From Pseudohalioglobus lutimaris (GTDB taxonomy: Bacteria > Pseudomonadota > Gammaproteobacteria > Pseudomonadales > Halieaceae), in the NCBI RefSeq assembly GCF_002866825.1, contig NZ_PKUS01000012.1, positions 1 through 64,000 of the forward strand: DNA of 64,000 nucleotides. Direction: 5' to 3'. This document shows positions 46,403 to 55,288 of this stretch, in pieces. Within the stretch, counting starts at the first letter, position 1; every line of letters begins with the position of its first letter. The notes beneath the pieces are model-generated. The model was not told where the DNA came from, made no database searches, and was given only the letters and a program-made list of their open reading frames with translations. The position numbers were made by a program, and so were the translations under genes.

Positions 46403-46848
46403 ACCTTTCTGCCCAGGCCGAACAACAAGCTTTTTGGGGCGTCTATGGCCTGGTTTGACGTAAGCCGGTGAATACCGACGGCGCAGCGGGCCATCATCCA
46501 GATAATGCCGACGGTGAAAAACAGGTAGCCAAATGTCCATGCGTAAATCGAGGAGACGCCCAGCTGTCCGGCTGCCTGCCATATCAGCAGCGCGATAATC
46601 GCGGCTGCGATACCCAGCCAGAATGTGCGCACCTGAAACTGCAGGTGGGTGTCCAGCCACGCAGCGCTGCGGCCCAGTCGAAGGTGGGCGATGAGTGCGC
46701 CCAGGGGCGCGGTCACCACGGCCATGATGCTGCCAATATACAGACCATAGATGACGACGACATAGCCGCGCCCGGGTGTGCTTTTGTCTTGTGTCTCAGC
46801 GCCTGCCGAGGCTGGAGCGGTGGAAGTTGAAGGCATATTCGGTTCCAT
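46399..46848 (-). CDS. Three-helix DUF4870-like membrane protein heading the norEF unit
   Basis: About 149 residues. A short Ser/Thr/Ala-rich N-terminus is followed by three membrane helices (about 30-55, 70-95, 105-130) with the family-like GYVVVIYGLYIGS and HLQFQVRTFWLGI stretches. I place it tentatively in DUF4870-like proteins of unknown role. The start is either ATG 46848 or ATG 46836. The second has a GGA in front. It begins the NsrR-controlled unit with norE and norF, so it may be an uncharacterised NO-reduction accessory protein. Confidence 0.65.
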   Translation of the reverse strand: MEPNMPSTSTAPASAGAETQDKSTPGRGYVVVIYGLYIGSIMAVVTAPLGALIAHLRLGRSAAWLDTHLQFQVRTFWLGIAAAIIALLIWQAAGQLGVSSIYAWTFGYLFFTVGIIWMMARCAVGIHRLTSNQAIDAPKSLLFGLGRKV

Positions 46849-46887
46849 GGAGAGTCGCTGCAGCCCGCCGCTGCAGGGCTGGTCTAT

Positions 46888-46910
46888 AAGAGGTATATAC
46901 AATGCATTAT
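46888..46910 (-). promoter_or_regulatory. NsrR-like operator of the norEF unit
   Basis: Plus-strand halves AAGAGGTATAT and CAATGCATTAT with one base between them match the NsrR consensus AAGATGYATTT-N-AAATRCATCTT at about 9 and 8 of 11 positions. It overlaps the -10 (46906-46911) and start site of the leftward promoter. Confidence 0.65.
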
Positions 46911-46934
46911 ATTGACTCGCACTGGTTTTGCCAG
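46906..46934 (-). promoter_or_regulatory. Promoter of the norEF unit
   Basis: On the minus strand CTGGCA (46934-46929), a 17-base spacer and a perfect TATAAT (46911-46906). The start site would be near 46899, about 50 bases before ATG 46848. The spacer also contains half of a small inverted repeat (CACTGG/CCAGTG, 46920-46936) past the nsrR stop. Confidence 0.6.
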
Positions 46935-46951
46935 TGTGAAAGCTGCGCTGC

Positions 46952-47389
46952 TTACTGAAGATCGAGGGTTTTTATCAGCTCTGCTTTGCGCGGGCCTGCT
47001 ACGACGTCTTCAAGAGTGTAGCGATTGAGTGTGTCCAGGAAAGCGCGCAAGCCCTCATCCAGTATACATTTCAAGCCGCAGGCCGGGGTGAGGATGCATT
47101 GATTGTTGTCGCCCAGGCACTCTGTCAGTGCCATGTCCTTTTCCATTGCCTCCACCAGATCGCCAATTCTTATCTCTGCAGTGGATATATTCAGAGACAG
47201 GCCGCCATTTTTGCCCCGCAGGGCGACTACGTATCCGCGCTGGCTGAGATCCTGGACCACTTTCATCAGATGGTTTCGCGATATCCCGTAGTGCTCGGCA
47301 ATACCGCGAATAGTGATCTTTTCCTCCGGGCTGACGGCCAGGTAAATCAATACCCGCAGGGCGTAATCTGTGTACGCTGTCAGTCTCAT
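46952..47389 (-). CDS. nsrR: NsrR-type Rrf2-family nitric oxide-sensing repressor
   Basis: A 145-residue winged-HTH protein of the Rrf2 family: MRLTAYTDYALRVLIYLAV at the start, HTH GIAEHYGISRNHLMKVVQDL and wing RGKNGGLSL. The cysteine cluster in ECLGDNNQCILTPACGLKC fits the three-Cys [Fe-S] site of NsrR. The cluster reacts with NO and the repressor leaves DNA. The frame opens at TTG 47404; ATG 47389 starts exactly at the family N-terminus. NsrR-like sites stand before nirS, the norEF unit and this gene. Confidence 0.88.
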   Translation of the reverse strand: MRLTAYTDYALRVLIYLAVSPEEKITIRGIAEHYGISRNHLMKVVQDLSQRGYVVALRGKNGGLSLNISTAEIRIGDLVEAMEKDMALTECLGDNNQCILTPACGLKCILDEGLRAFLDTLNRYTLEDVVAGPRKAELIKTLDLQ

Positions 47390-47429
47390 TGGCAATGCCC
47401 ACAAAAAAACAATGGTCTAGTATAGCCTA

Positions 47430-47452
47430 AAGAAGGATACATAATGCATCTT
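47430..47452 (-). promoter_or_regulatory. NsrR-like site upstream of nsrR
   Basis: Left half AAGAAGGATAC, one base, right half TAATGCATCTT (about 7 and 10 of 11 consensus matches). It lies just upstream of TATACT (47424-47419 on the minus strand), about 40-60 bases before the nsrR start, so self-repression is likely. Confidence 0.6.
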
Positions 47453-47556
47453 TGAGTTTAACCGGGCGGATACAAGCAAGGCCGCTGGAGTAACCGGCCC
47501 TGCTGGTCTTGCTGCATCGTGCTTGAAGGCATGCTCGCAGCCGGCTGTTGATCCGC

Positions 47557-48531
47557 TCAGGGGCATTCGCTCAGGTGGCAGGCGCTCTGGTGATCACCGT
47601 CCACGGCGATCAGTTCTGGCGCCTCCACCTTGCAGCGGGCGATGGCTTCCGGGCAGCGTGGGTGGAAGGCGCAGCCCGACGGCGGATCGATGGGTGAGGG
47701 AACGTCCCCTTCGAGCACCTGGCGCTGCACCTTGCGATGCGGGTCGGGTACCGGAATCGCTGAGATCAGGGAGCGGGTGTAGGGGTGGCGGGGTTGCCGG
47801 TAGATTGTTTCGGCGTCCGCTGTTTCCACGATTTTGCCCAGGTACATGATCGCGACCCGGTCAGAGATATGCTTGACCACCGCCAGGTCATGGGCGATGA
47901 ACAGGTAGGCCAGTTTGAACTCCTGCTGCAGGTCGTTGAGCAGGTTGAGCACCTGGCTCTGTATGGACACATCCAGCGCCGAGACTGGTTCGTCGCACAC
48001 GATGAGCCTGGGGTTCAGCGCGATGGCGCGAGCAATGCCGATGCGCTGGCGCTGGCCGCCGGAGAATTCAAAGGGGTACCGGGTCGCCGAGCGCGCCGGC
48101 AGCCCAACGGTGTCCAGCAACCCACGCACACGCTGGCTGCGAAACGCCTTGTCGCCGAGTTTGTGGATGATAAAGGGCTCTTCCAGAATTTCGCCTACCG
48201 TGTGGCGCGCGTTCAGCGACTCCATGGGATCCTGGAAAATCATCTGTATATGTCTGCGGTGTGGCATAAGGGCCTTGCCGCGCAGGTGGGTGATATCGGT
48301 GCCCTCGAACAACACCTTGCCGCCGGTTGGCGTATACAGGCGGCTGATGCAGCGGCCCAACGTGGACTTGCCACAGCCGGATTCTCCCACCAGGCCCAGC
48401 GTCTCGCCGGGTCGAATGGTCAGCGAGACGTCGTCCACGGCGCGATTGGACTTGCTGGCGCGCAGCAGGATGCCCTCCTTTACCGGAAAGTGCATTTGCA
48501 GCTTGTTCACTTCCAGCAGCGGTGTGCTCAC
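47557..48531 (-). CDS. Peptide ABC transporter ATP-binding protein (OppF/DppF type, YejF C-half)
   Basis: A 324-residue ATPase with Walker [12 protein letters not shown], the Q-loop [11 protein letters not shown], signature [15 protein letters not shown] and Walker [15 protein letters not shown]. The C-terminal oligopeptide-transporter tail ([16 protein letters not shown], then [10 protein letters not shown] with its Cys pattern) is present. It is the last gene of a five-gene YejABEF-like operon. In E. coli YejF the two ATPases are fused, here they are two genes overlapping by four bases. Confidence 0.93.
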   Translation of the reverse strand: MSTPLLEVNKLQMHFPVKEGILLRASKSNRAVDDVSLTIRPGETLGLVGESGCGKSTLGRCISRLYTPTGGKVLFEGTDITHLRGKALMPHRRHIQMIFQDPMESLNARHTVGEILEEPFIIHKLGDKAFRSQRVRGLLDTVGLPARSATRYPFEFSGGQRQRIGIARAIALNPRLIVCDEPVSALDVSIQSQVLNLLNDLQQEFKLAYLFIAHDLAVVKHISDRVAIMYLGKIVETADAETIYRQPRHPYTRSLISAIPVPDPHRKVQRQVLEGDVPSPIDPPSGCAFHPRCPEAIARCKVEAPELIAVDGDHQSACHLSECP

Positions 48532-49499
48532 AGTTCTCTCCAGCGGCCACAGCTGACCCGGTGTTGGTCGGCTATGGTTTCAATCGCCGGGGCCTGCTCG
48601 CCGCAGGCCGCTATGGCGTGGGTACAGCGATTCTGGAAGCGGCAGCCGGAGGGCAGGTCCTGCAGGCTGGGCACCATACCCTCGATGATGCTCAGGCGTG
48701 ACTTGGGTTCGGTTTCCAGGCGGGGAATGGAGGCCAGCAAGCCCTGGGTGTAAGGGTGGGCAGGGCGATCAAAAATGTCGTAGACGCTGCCCTGTTCCGC
48801 CACGCGGCCGGCGTACATCACCACCACGTTGTTGCTGGTCTCGGCGATTACGCCCAGGTCGTGGGTGATCAGTATCACTGCCATGCCCATGTCTGCCTGC
48901 AGTTCGCGGATCAACTCGAGGATCTGCGCCTGGATAGTGACATCCAGGGCCGTGGTCGGTTCGTCGGCAATCAGCAGCGCCGGTTCACAGGCCAGGGCAA
49001 TGGCAATCACCACCCGCTGGCGCATGCCGCCAGAGAGCTGGTGCGGGTACTCGCCCATGCGCACATCCGGCGAGGGAATGCCCACGCGGGCAAGGATTTC
49101 CACTGCGTCGCGTATGGCCTGGTCAGCACTGATATCGCGATGCAGCAGCATGACCTCAGTGAGTTGCTTGCCGATGGTCTGTACCGGGTTGAGCGCGGTC
49201 ATCGGTTCCTGGAAGACCATACCGATGTCGTTGCCGCGCACCTTCTCCATCTCTGCAATCGGCAAGGTGGTCAGGTCGCGGCCGGCAAAACGCACCGCGC
49301 CGCTGACGATCTTGCCCATGGGTTGAGGCAGCAGGCGCATGATGGAGTGTGCGGTGACGCTCTTGCCGCAACCGGACTCACCGACAATCCCCAGCGTCTC
49401 GCCAGCCTCCACAGAGAAACTGACGCCGTCGACGGCGCGTACGCGGCCCTCGTCGGTGTCGAATTCGGTGACCAGGCTGTCTACCTCAAGCTGGGGCAT
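48528..49499 (-). CDS. Peptide ABC transporter ATP-binding protein (OppD/DppD type, YejF N-half)
   Basis: A 323-residue ATPase: Walker [16 protein letters not shown], signature [17 protein letters not shown], Walker [15 protein letters not shown] and the peptide-transporter C-terminal tail ([25 protein letters not shown]). It pairs with the following ATPase gene to power the YejB/YejE-like permeases. It starts ten bases after the binding-protein stop and overlaps the next ATPase gene. Confidence 0.94.
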   Translation of the reverse strand: MPQLEVDSLVTEFDTDEGRVRAVDGVSFSVEAGETLGIVGESGCGKSVTAHSIMRLLPQPMGKIVSGAVRFAGRDLTTLPIAEMEKVRGNDIGMVFQEPMTALNPVQTIGKQLTEVMLLHRDISADQAIRDAVEILARVGIPSPDVRMGEYPHQLSGGMRQRVVIAIALACEPALLIADEPTTALDVTIQAQILELIRELQADMGMAVILITHDLGVIAETSNNVVVMYAGRVAEQGSVYDIFDRPAHPYTQGLLASIPRLETEPKSRLSIIEGMVPSLQDLPSGCRFQNRCTHAIAACGEQAPAIETIADQHRVSCGRWREL

Positions 49500-49508
49500 G
49501 GGCGCTGC

Positions 49509-51488
49509 TTACTCTTTCCACTGGTCGTAGTAACGGATCTGCGGTTCGAAGGTCTTTCCGTCCTTCATCGCATCCAGCGTCTCCTGTTTCATCTCCTCGT
49601 CCACCCAGTGCACAAACAGCTGGCCGGAACTGCGGCTGTGCTTGTGGTTGAAAAACTCCGGGTAGCGAATCCAGCGCCAGCTGCCTACGCGATAGAACGG
49701 TTGATAGAAACCCGGCACATAGGACGCATGGTCGTGGAGAATATTACCTATCTGGTTGGCGATTGCGATCATTTCCTCCGTGTCCGCGGAGGCCCGGTAA
49801 CGCTCGATCAGTGCATCGACCTCGAATACGGCAAAGGTTTCCAGGTTGTTGGTCTGGGTCTTTATCTTGCGTTCGGGATTAATACTGCCGTCGTCGAGAA
49901 AGGCGTCGTCGTACGCGTTATCCGAGTGGAAGTGCTCCCAGAAGCGCGGGTACATCTCCAGGAACACGCCAAAGCCGGCAAAGTGAATATCGTGCTGCTT
50001 TTCCTGTACTTTTTTCCAGCCGGCGGTGCCGTCCAGTACTTCCACGCGGAACTCCAGGCCTGCTCTGGCGGCTTCTTCCTTGAGTATCGTCAGCACGTCT
50101 TTCATGGTCTGGTAACCGGTGGAGACGGTGAATGCCAGGCGCTGGCCGTCCGCGTTGACCAGAATGCCGTCGGCGCCGCGCTCGGTGAATCCTGCCCTGG
50201 CGAAGTGCGCCAGGGCTTTGTCTACATCGTACTCCCGTGAACGGATGCCGGAGGCAGAGAACTCGCCGAAGCCGTCCTGTGCGCTCTGCAGGCGGTTGTA
50301 GTCGCCGCGAAAGAACTTGTCGATCACCAGTTGAAAGTTGGTGGCGTACTGTATGCCCAGGCGCACGTCCAGATTATCCAGCAGTGGACGGGCGGTGTTC
50401 ATCCACAGGCCCATGTTGGGGCGCGGGCGCTGGTTGTAGAATACCGACTTGTGAATATAGCCTGCCTGCACGTCGGCGGCATCGTCGGGCAGTTTGTCGT
50501 ACCAGTATTCCGCCAGGTTCAGGCCGCTCTGGTCCAGGTCACCGCGGCGGAAGGCCTCGAAGATTTTCTCCGTGTCGCGGATGACCGTGAAGTGAATACG
50601 GTCGGCATTGAAGCGATAGCGGAAGTGTTTTTTATCGTTGGCCCACCAGTCCTTGACGCGCGTCAGCGCGATGGAGCGGCCCTTCTTGATGTCCTGCTCG
50701 CGCACTGTGTAGGCCCCGGTAGTAGGCGCGACACGCCACTGGTAACGATCGACAAAGTCTTCACCCACCTCTGAGTAGAAGTGCTGTGGCTTGGGTGTCA
50801 GTTCCAGTACCTTGGAGTCGGCATCGGGCTTGGCCGCCGCCGTGGTGACGGAAAACGTCAGGTCGTCGTAGCGGGTGATATTGGTGTACATGGTGCTGTA
50901 GTAATTGTTGTACCAGGGCGCGGTGATATAAGGCGAGCGGTGGAACCAGAACATGAACAGAAAGTCGTCGGTGGTCACCGGCTCGCCATCTGACCACCGC
51001 CCCCTTGGGTCAAGGCGGATATAGAAGGTTTTGCCGTCTTCACCCCGTGCCCACTCGCTGGCCAGCCCGGGAATGAAGTCGAAGGCGTCCTGGTGGCGGA
51101 AGCCGATGCGCATTTCCACGTCATCCAGCAGCAGCGGCCGGAAGCCGCCATTGGAGTCCGGGCCTATAGTGCGCAGCGTGCGTGGGAAATCCTGCAGTGC
51201 CCGATATTCAGTCCCGCCTTTTCGGGCTTCGGGGGAGCCCATTTCCGGCAGTTCTGCACCGCTTTCCCAGGTGAGGTCGGCTGGCAGGTCAGCAATGCTC
51301 TTGAATATGAAAAAGTCCGGGTTGGCCGCGTAATAGGCCTGTACTTCTGCGCTGTTGTCGAGCGCTTCCGTTACCGCAGCGGACTCTGTCGTGCCGGCAT
51401 CATCTCCACCGCAGGCGGCCAGAGCCAAGGTGGTAACGCTGGCGGCCAGCAGTCGCAGCCAGGGGCGCTCAGGGCGTGCTTTACTCAT
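49509..51488 (-). CDS. YejA-like peptide-binding lipoprotein (SBP family 5)
   Basis: A 659-residue extracytoplasmic binding protein with a lipobox LALAAC (Cys26), so probably a lipoprotein, unlike soluble E. coli YejA. Family-5 stretches are visible: PLLLDDVEMRIGFRHQDAFD, LASEWARGEDGKTFYIRLDP, ARWSDGEPVTTDDFLF-type text and FNMGLWMNTARPLLDNLDVR-like text near the middle. It contains the YejA-typical GGTEYRALQDFPRTLRTIGP segment. The substrate is a peptide, possibly large. Microcin C uptake is the E. coli precedent. It sits between the permease and ATPase genes. Confidence 0.9.
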   Translation of the reverse strand: MSKARPERPWLRLLAASVTTLALAACGGDDAGTTESAAVTEALDNSAEVQAYYAANPDFFIFKSIADLPADLTWESGAELPEMGSPEARKGGTEYRALQDFPRTLRTIGPDSNGGFRPLLLDDVEMRIGFRHQDAFDFIPGLASEWARGEDGKTFYIRLDPRGRWSDGEPVTTDDFLFMFWFHRSPYITAPWYNNYYSTMYTNITRYDDLTFSVTTAAAKPDADSKVLELTPKPQHFYSEVGEDFVDRYQWRVAPTTGAYTVREQDIKKGRSIALTRVKDWWANDKKHFRYRFNADRIHFTVIRDTEKIFEAFRRGDLDQSGLNLAEYWYDKLPDDAADVQAGYIHKSVFYNQRPRPNMGLWMNTARPLLDNLDVRLGIQYATNFQLVIDKFFRGDYNRLQSAQDGFGEFSASGIRSREYDVDKALAHFARAGFTERGADGILVNADGQRLAFTVSTGYQTMKDVLTILKEEAARAGLEFRVEVLDGTAGWKKVQEKQHDIHFAGFGVFLEMYPRFWEHFHSDNAYDDAFLDDGSINPERKIKTQTNNLETFAVFEVDALIERYRASADTEEMIAIANQIGNILHDHASYVPGFYQPFYRVGSWRWIRYPEFFNHKHSRSSGQLFVHWVDEEMKQETLDAMKDGKTFEPQIRYYDQWKE

Positions 51489-51498
51489 TGCGGATTCC

Positions 51499-52566
51499 TT
51501 ATCGATATACAGTAAATTTTTTCGGGTCGAAGGACTCGCGTACCGCCTCGCCGATAAACGTCACCACGGTGAGCAATACCACCAGCGTGGTGAAGGCGGC
51601 GGAGACTATCCATGGCGCGGTGCGCAGATTGGCAGTGCCCTGCTTGAGCAACTCACCCAGGCTGGGCGTGGGCGGCGGCAGACCAAAGCCGAGGAAGTCC
51701 AGCGCGGTGATCGCCGAGATTGCCGACACCACCACGAAGGGCATAAAGGTGACCAGCGTGGCCAGCACGTTGGGCAGGATATGGCGGAACACAATGCGGG
51801 TGTCGGAGGCGCCGAGAATACGCGCCGCGGCAATATAGTCCCTCGACTTTTCCTTATACGTTTCGGTGCGCATGTTGTAGGTCATGCCGGTCCATGAAAA
51901 TAGCACCATAATGAATAACAGAATGCCGATACGCGAGGGGATAGCCAGACTTGAGGGGATCACCGAGAACACGATGATCACCATGTACAGGAACGGGATG
52001 TTCGACCAGATCTCGATGACGCGCTGGAAGAACAAATCGAAAACACCGCCGAAGTACCCCATGGCGCAACCCACGGAGATGCCGATCAGGTAGACCCAGG
52101 CGGTAAAAACCAGGGCAAATACCAGCGCGATGCGGGTGCCGTAGAACAAGCGCGCGAGAATGTCCCGGCTGGTGGTGTCTGTGCCCAGGTAGTGTTGATT
52201 GTCCAGGGACGGTGGCACCGGCTTGAACATGCCCCCCTGTGCGTTGTTTTCATAAGCGTTGTAAGGCACCAGCGGCATGATGACCCAGTTGTTACCCCCC
52301 TGTGCCGCGAAGTGTGCTTTCAGTTCCCGGTAGTTGGTCTCGTAGCTGTAGTCCAGGCCAAAGTCAGTGCCCGGATGGAAGGCAGTGTAAGTGGGAAAGA
52401 ACAGCTCGCCTTCATAGCTCACCAGCAGTGCGCGGCTGTTGACCAGCAGTTCACCGAAAGCGAGCACCAGCAACAGCACTGACAAGAACAGAAAGCTGTA
52501 ATAGCCGCGCTTGATCTGGCGGAAGCGGCGCAGCTTTTTCAGTGTCTGTGGGTTGAAGGAAAACAT
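51499..52566 (-). CDS. YejE-like peptide ABC transporter permease
   Basis: A 355-residue inner-membrane permease with an N-terminal OppC_N-type helix (about 22-45), a long periplasmic segment containing HYLGTDTTSRDILARLFYG, and a core of five helices with the ABC coupling motif SRDYIAAARILGASDTRIVFRH. It forms the channel with the YejB-like protein. It begins three bases after the upstream yejB-like stop, in one operon. Confidence 0.93.
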   Translation of the reverse strand: MFSFNPQTLKKLRRFRQIKRGYYSFLFLSVLLLVLAFGELLVNSRALLVSYEGELFFPTYTAFHPGTDFGLDYSYETNYRELKAHFAAQGGNNWVIMPLVPYNAYENNAQGGMFKPVPPSLDNQHYLGTDTTSRDILARLFYGTRIALVFALVFTAWVYLIGISVGCAMGYFGGVFDLFFQRVIEIWSNIPFLYMVIIVFSVIPSSLAIPSRIGILLFIMVLFSWTGMTYNMRTETYKEKSRDYIAAARILGASDTRIVFRHILPNVLATLVTFMPFVVVSAISAITALDFLGFGLPPPTPSLGELLKQGTANLRTAPWIVSAAFTTLVVLLTVVTFIGEAVRESFDPKKFTVYR

Positions 52567-52569
52567 GCG

Positions 52570-53592
52570 TTAGTTGAACCGTATCCGCGGGTCGACCAGG
52601 GCGACCAGCACATCCGACAGGATGTTGCCCACCAGTAGCAGCAGGCTGCTAATGAGCACCACGCCCATGACCACAGGGTAATCGCGGTCCAGTACGGCGG
52701 TGAGTGCCAGCAGCCCGAAGCCGTCGATGTCGAAGATTGTCTCGATCAGGAAGGAGCCGGACACCAGCAGGGTAATGTTCTGGCCGAAGGTGGTGGCGAT
52801 GGGGATCAGCGAATTACGCATGGCGTGGCGGGTGACCGAGCGCCTGAAGGACACGCCCTTGGCCACGGCGGTGCGCATGTAGTCTGCCGCCAGGTTGTCC
52901 ATCAGGTGGTTCTTCAGCAGCATGGTGACCAGTGCGAACGCACCGACCATATAACAGGTCAAGGGGAGTATCGAGTGCTGCAACAGGTCCAGCGCCTTGC
53001 CGCCCAGGTCCTTGTCTGCGAAGTCGTAGCTGACAAAGCCGCCCATGGGGAACCAGTCCAGGCGCACGGAGAAATACAGCAACAGCAATGAGCCCAGGGC
53101 GTAGCCGGGAATCGCATAGCCGATGAAGATCAGTACCGAGGTGGCGTTATCCACCGCCGTGCGGTGCTTGATCGCCTTTACCACTCCCAGTGGTATACAC
53201 ACCACGTAGGTGAGCACCAGCGTCACCAGGCCGTAGTACAAGGACACCGGGAAGCGATCCACGATCACATCCCACACCGGTTCGTTATAGCGGTAAGAGG
53301 TGCCCAGGTCTCCGGAGGCGACCTTGCCCACCCACTCCACGTAGCTTTGCAGCACCGGCTTGTCGAAACCGTAGTAAGCCTTGAGTTTGTCCAGTTGCGC
53401 CTCGGATATGGCCATACCCTGGCCGGCGGCCTGGCTGCTCATGCCAGTGGCGGCATCCATCTGCTGTGCTTCCATGATGGCGCGTTCCAGCGGACCACCG
53501 GGTACCAGGCGGGTAATAGCAAACACAATAATGGTGATACCCAGCAAGGTGGGCGGTACCAATAGCAGGCGCCTGAGGAAGTAATCGCGCAT
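52570..53592 (-). CDS. YejB-like peptide ABC transporter permease
   Basis: A 340-residue permease of the DppB/OppB type. The N-terminus is RRLLLVPPTLLGITIIVFAI and a periplasmic stretch includes VASGDLGTSYRYNEPVWDVI. The coupling motif is YMRTAVAKGVSFRRSVTRHA with the C-terminal SFLIETIFDIDGFG. First gene of the leftward yejB-yejE-yejA-ATPase-ATPase unit. ATG start. Confidence 0.94.
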   Translation of the reverse strand: MRDYFLRRLLLVPPTLLGITIIVFAITRLVPGGPLERAIMEAQQMDAATGMSSQAAGQGMAISEAQLDKLKAYYGFDKPVLQSYVEWVGKVASGDLGTSYRYNEPVWDVIVDRFPVSLYYGLVTLVLTYVVCIPLGVVKAIKHRTAVDNATSVLIFIGYAIPGYALGSLLLLYFSVRLDWFPMGGFVSYDFADKDLGGKALDLLQHSILPLTCYMVGAFALVTMLLKNHLMDNLAADYMRTAVAKGVSFRRSVTRHAMRNSLIPIATTFGQNITLLVSGSFLIETIFDIDGFGLLALTAVLDRDYPVVMGVVLISSLLLLVGNILSDVLVALVDPRIRFN

Positions 53593-53922
53593 TTAGTGAG
53601 CGAGCCTTTCTGGCCAACCGGTATTGGCACGCCGGTCGTGACGACTACATTGGATATGCATGGCAGTTAGATGACCACAGACGAAAGACCCGATGGTGCC
53701 ACAACCGCCGCACCGGTAGAAGGGTTACCTTATACCTGTCCAATACCCCTGAGATTTAAGCGGGATTGCCCCGCCCGCGCGCTGCGGGTGCCCGCCAGTC
53801 TTCAAACAGATCCCGGCACAGACACGCAGGCGTGAGCAGCTGGCTATTTTTACAACGGCAGTCTGCTTATGCCGTTTTATCTCGTTGGGAGCATAGCGCA
53901 TTGCTGCTATCAGCCTCTCGAC
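53593..53922. other. 330-bp spacer upstream of the Yej-like operon
   Basis: No gene-like frame is visible on either strand. It must hold the promoter for the leftward transporter operon and the 3' end of the DUF1214 gene transcript. A minus-strand TATAAG near 53730 has no convincing -35. I see no strong terminator or repeat. Confidence 0.5.
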
Positions 53923-55110
53923 TCAGTAAGGAAACCGCTTGATCACGCCCAGGCGACGCGCGGCAAGCTGGGCTTTACGCTGTGTCGAGGTGATGCGCCT
54001 GGTATTGGCAGGTAAATATGCAGCCAGATCCGCGGCTTTCATCTGCTGGCATTCGGGTTTTGGATAGTGGTCGGCGTTGATCCAGCGCAGGGCGATATAG
54101 CCTTCGCGGTGGCCGGACGGATCCAGCCAGTTCGGCACGCCCGGATCGTCGTGGGCAACAACCAGCAGCAGTTCTCCGTCGTCTTCAAGCTGGGCCTGGT
54201 GACAATTGGTGTTGCACAACTGGTAGCGGTAGTCCATGGATTCCCACCAGTAGTTGCCGAACTCCACAGCCCAGTAGCTGGCCAGCGGCGGGACCACACG
54301 TATCACCAGCACTTCGTCTCTGGGGAGTTGCCAATAGCAGATCAGGGGTTCGCCGCCCGGCGTTGCATCGATCGCGTTGTCGTCCAGTTGGCGGTAGGAG
54401 ACAAAGTCGTTGGGACGCGCTTTCCAGCGGTCCAGCATGTCGGCCCAATAGAATGTGGACTCTTTGACCCAGGCAGCGGAGTCGGCCAGCCCGGCCTGCA
54501 GGCGTGATGGACTCAAAACCGGGTTGTGTTCCACGTCGCTCAGGCAATCAATGCGCGCTTTCATGGGCACTTCATTTTCCCAGTCGGCAAAGAACTGGCG
54601 GAAAGTGATGCGCCAGGTGTCCGCTGTTGTTTTGATGAAGTTCCCCGGGTGCTCATCCGGTCCCACGATCAGCTCGAACGAGCCGTCTTCCTCAACGTGG
54701 AGGTCGCTGTCGATAAGGTTGCCGACCACGCCCCCGCCCCACGGGGTGTTGCCATCTTCGAGCACGGTGATCGCGAAATAGCGCGCTGTGCCGCGGTTGC
54801 CGCTGATGCGATAGGTGTGCTCCCCGTTGATGGGCGCGCCCACGTAAAGTGCATCCGGGTTGTCGCCCCCCTGTTTGCGCAGTGGATCAAAGTAGTGGAG
54901 CAGTTCGGGGAAGTCCGGGTCGGTATTTTCGAGGTTGAACTGCAGGGCAAGGGCGATGTTCCGCGCCAGCAGGCGAAAGCCTTTGGCGCGGTCTATATCA
55001 TCGTTGGGCGTGGAATCCCGGAACACCAGGTCGCCGGCGCTCTTGAGTTGCTCGCAGAAATCATCCCAGCTCGCCTTGAGCTGTGCATCATTGGGGTTGT
55101 CGCCAAACAT
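53923..55110 (-). CDS. DUF1214 domain protein
   Basis: A 395-residue protein without a signal peptide. The C-terminal DUF1214 region (about 255-375) has PLICYWQLPRDEVLVIRVVP, YWAVEFGNYWWESMDYRYQL and a DPGVPNWLDPSGHREGYIALRW signature. N-terminal residues 85-180 resemble the companion beta-rich part (GAPINGEHTYRISGNRGTAR). Function is unknown. Such proteins are frequent beside lipid, steroid or xenobiotic genes, but none is here. It is divergent from another protein of the DUF1254/DUF1214 group at 55289. Confidence 0.82.
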   Translation of the reverse strand: MFGDNPNDAQLKASWDDFCEQLKSAGDLVFRDSTPNDDIDRAKGFRLLARNIALALQFNLENTDPDFPELLHYFDPLRKQGGDNPDALYVGAPINGEHTYRISGNRGTARYFAITVLEDGNTPWGGGVVGNLIDSDLHVEEDGSFELIVGPDEHPGNFIKTTADTWRITFRQFFADWENEVPMKARIDCLSDVEHNPVLSPSRLQAGLADSAAWVKESTFYWADMLDRWKARPNDFVSYRQLDDNAIDATPGGEPLICYWQLPRDEVLVIRVVPPLASYWAVEFGNYWWESMDYRYQLCNTNCHQAQLEDDGELLLVVAHDDPGVPNWLDPSGHREGYIALRWINADHYPKPECQQMKAADLAAYLPANTRRITSTQRKAQLAARRLGVIKRFPY

Positions 55111-55288
55111 CGGTTCGCTCTCAGCTTCGGGGTGTTATATTTGTAAAGACTAGATGGATCGGTACCGACAATAAGACCGGTGTCATCAGCAAGTCAAGAA
55201 GGAGGAGGTTCGCTGTCGCAAACCCCTCGACGTGCGTTGCCGTGGAATGCCGGGAAACGATTACTATCAATACAAAAGGATCACCATC

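Noticed and set aside
46403-46660. N-terminal extension of NorE from ATG 46660
   Set aside because: This part is in another frame of the upstream membrane-protein gene, is very Arg-rich, and NorE has a TTG start at 46402 that overlaps the upstream stop and gives the usual length.
46920-46936. CACTGG/CCAGTG hairpin after nsrR as a terminator
   Set aside because: A six-base stem with no T run on the minus strand, and it overlaps the promoter of the next unit.
49781-49800. Another CCGCGG-centred palindrome in the YejA-like gene
   Set aside because: Only the eight bases TCCGCGGA match. The flanks do not follow the TCTCCGCGGAGA or GTTTCCGCGGAAAC pattern, so chance is likely in GC-rich DNA.
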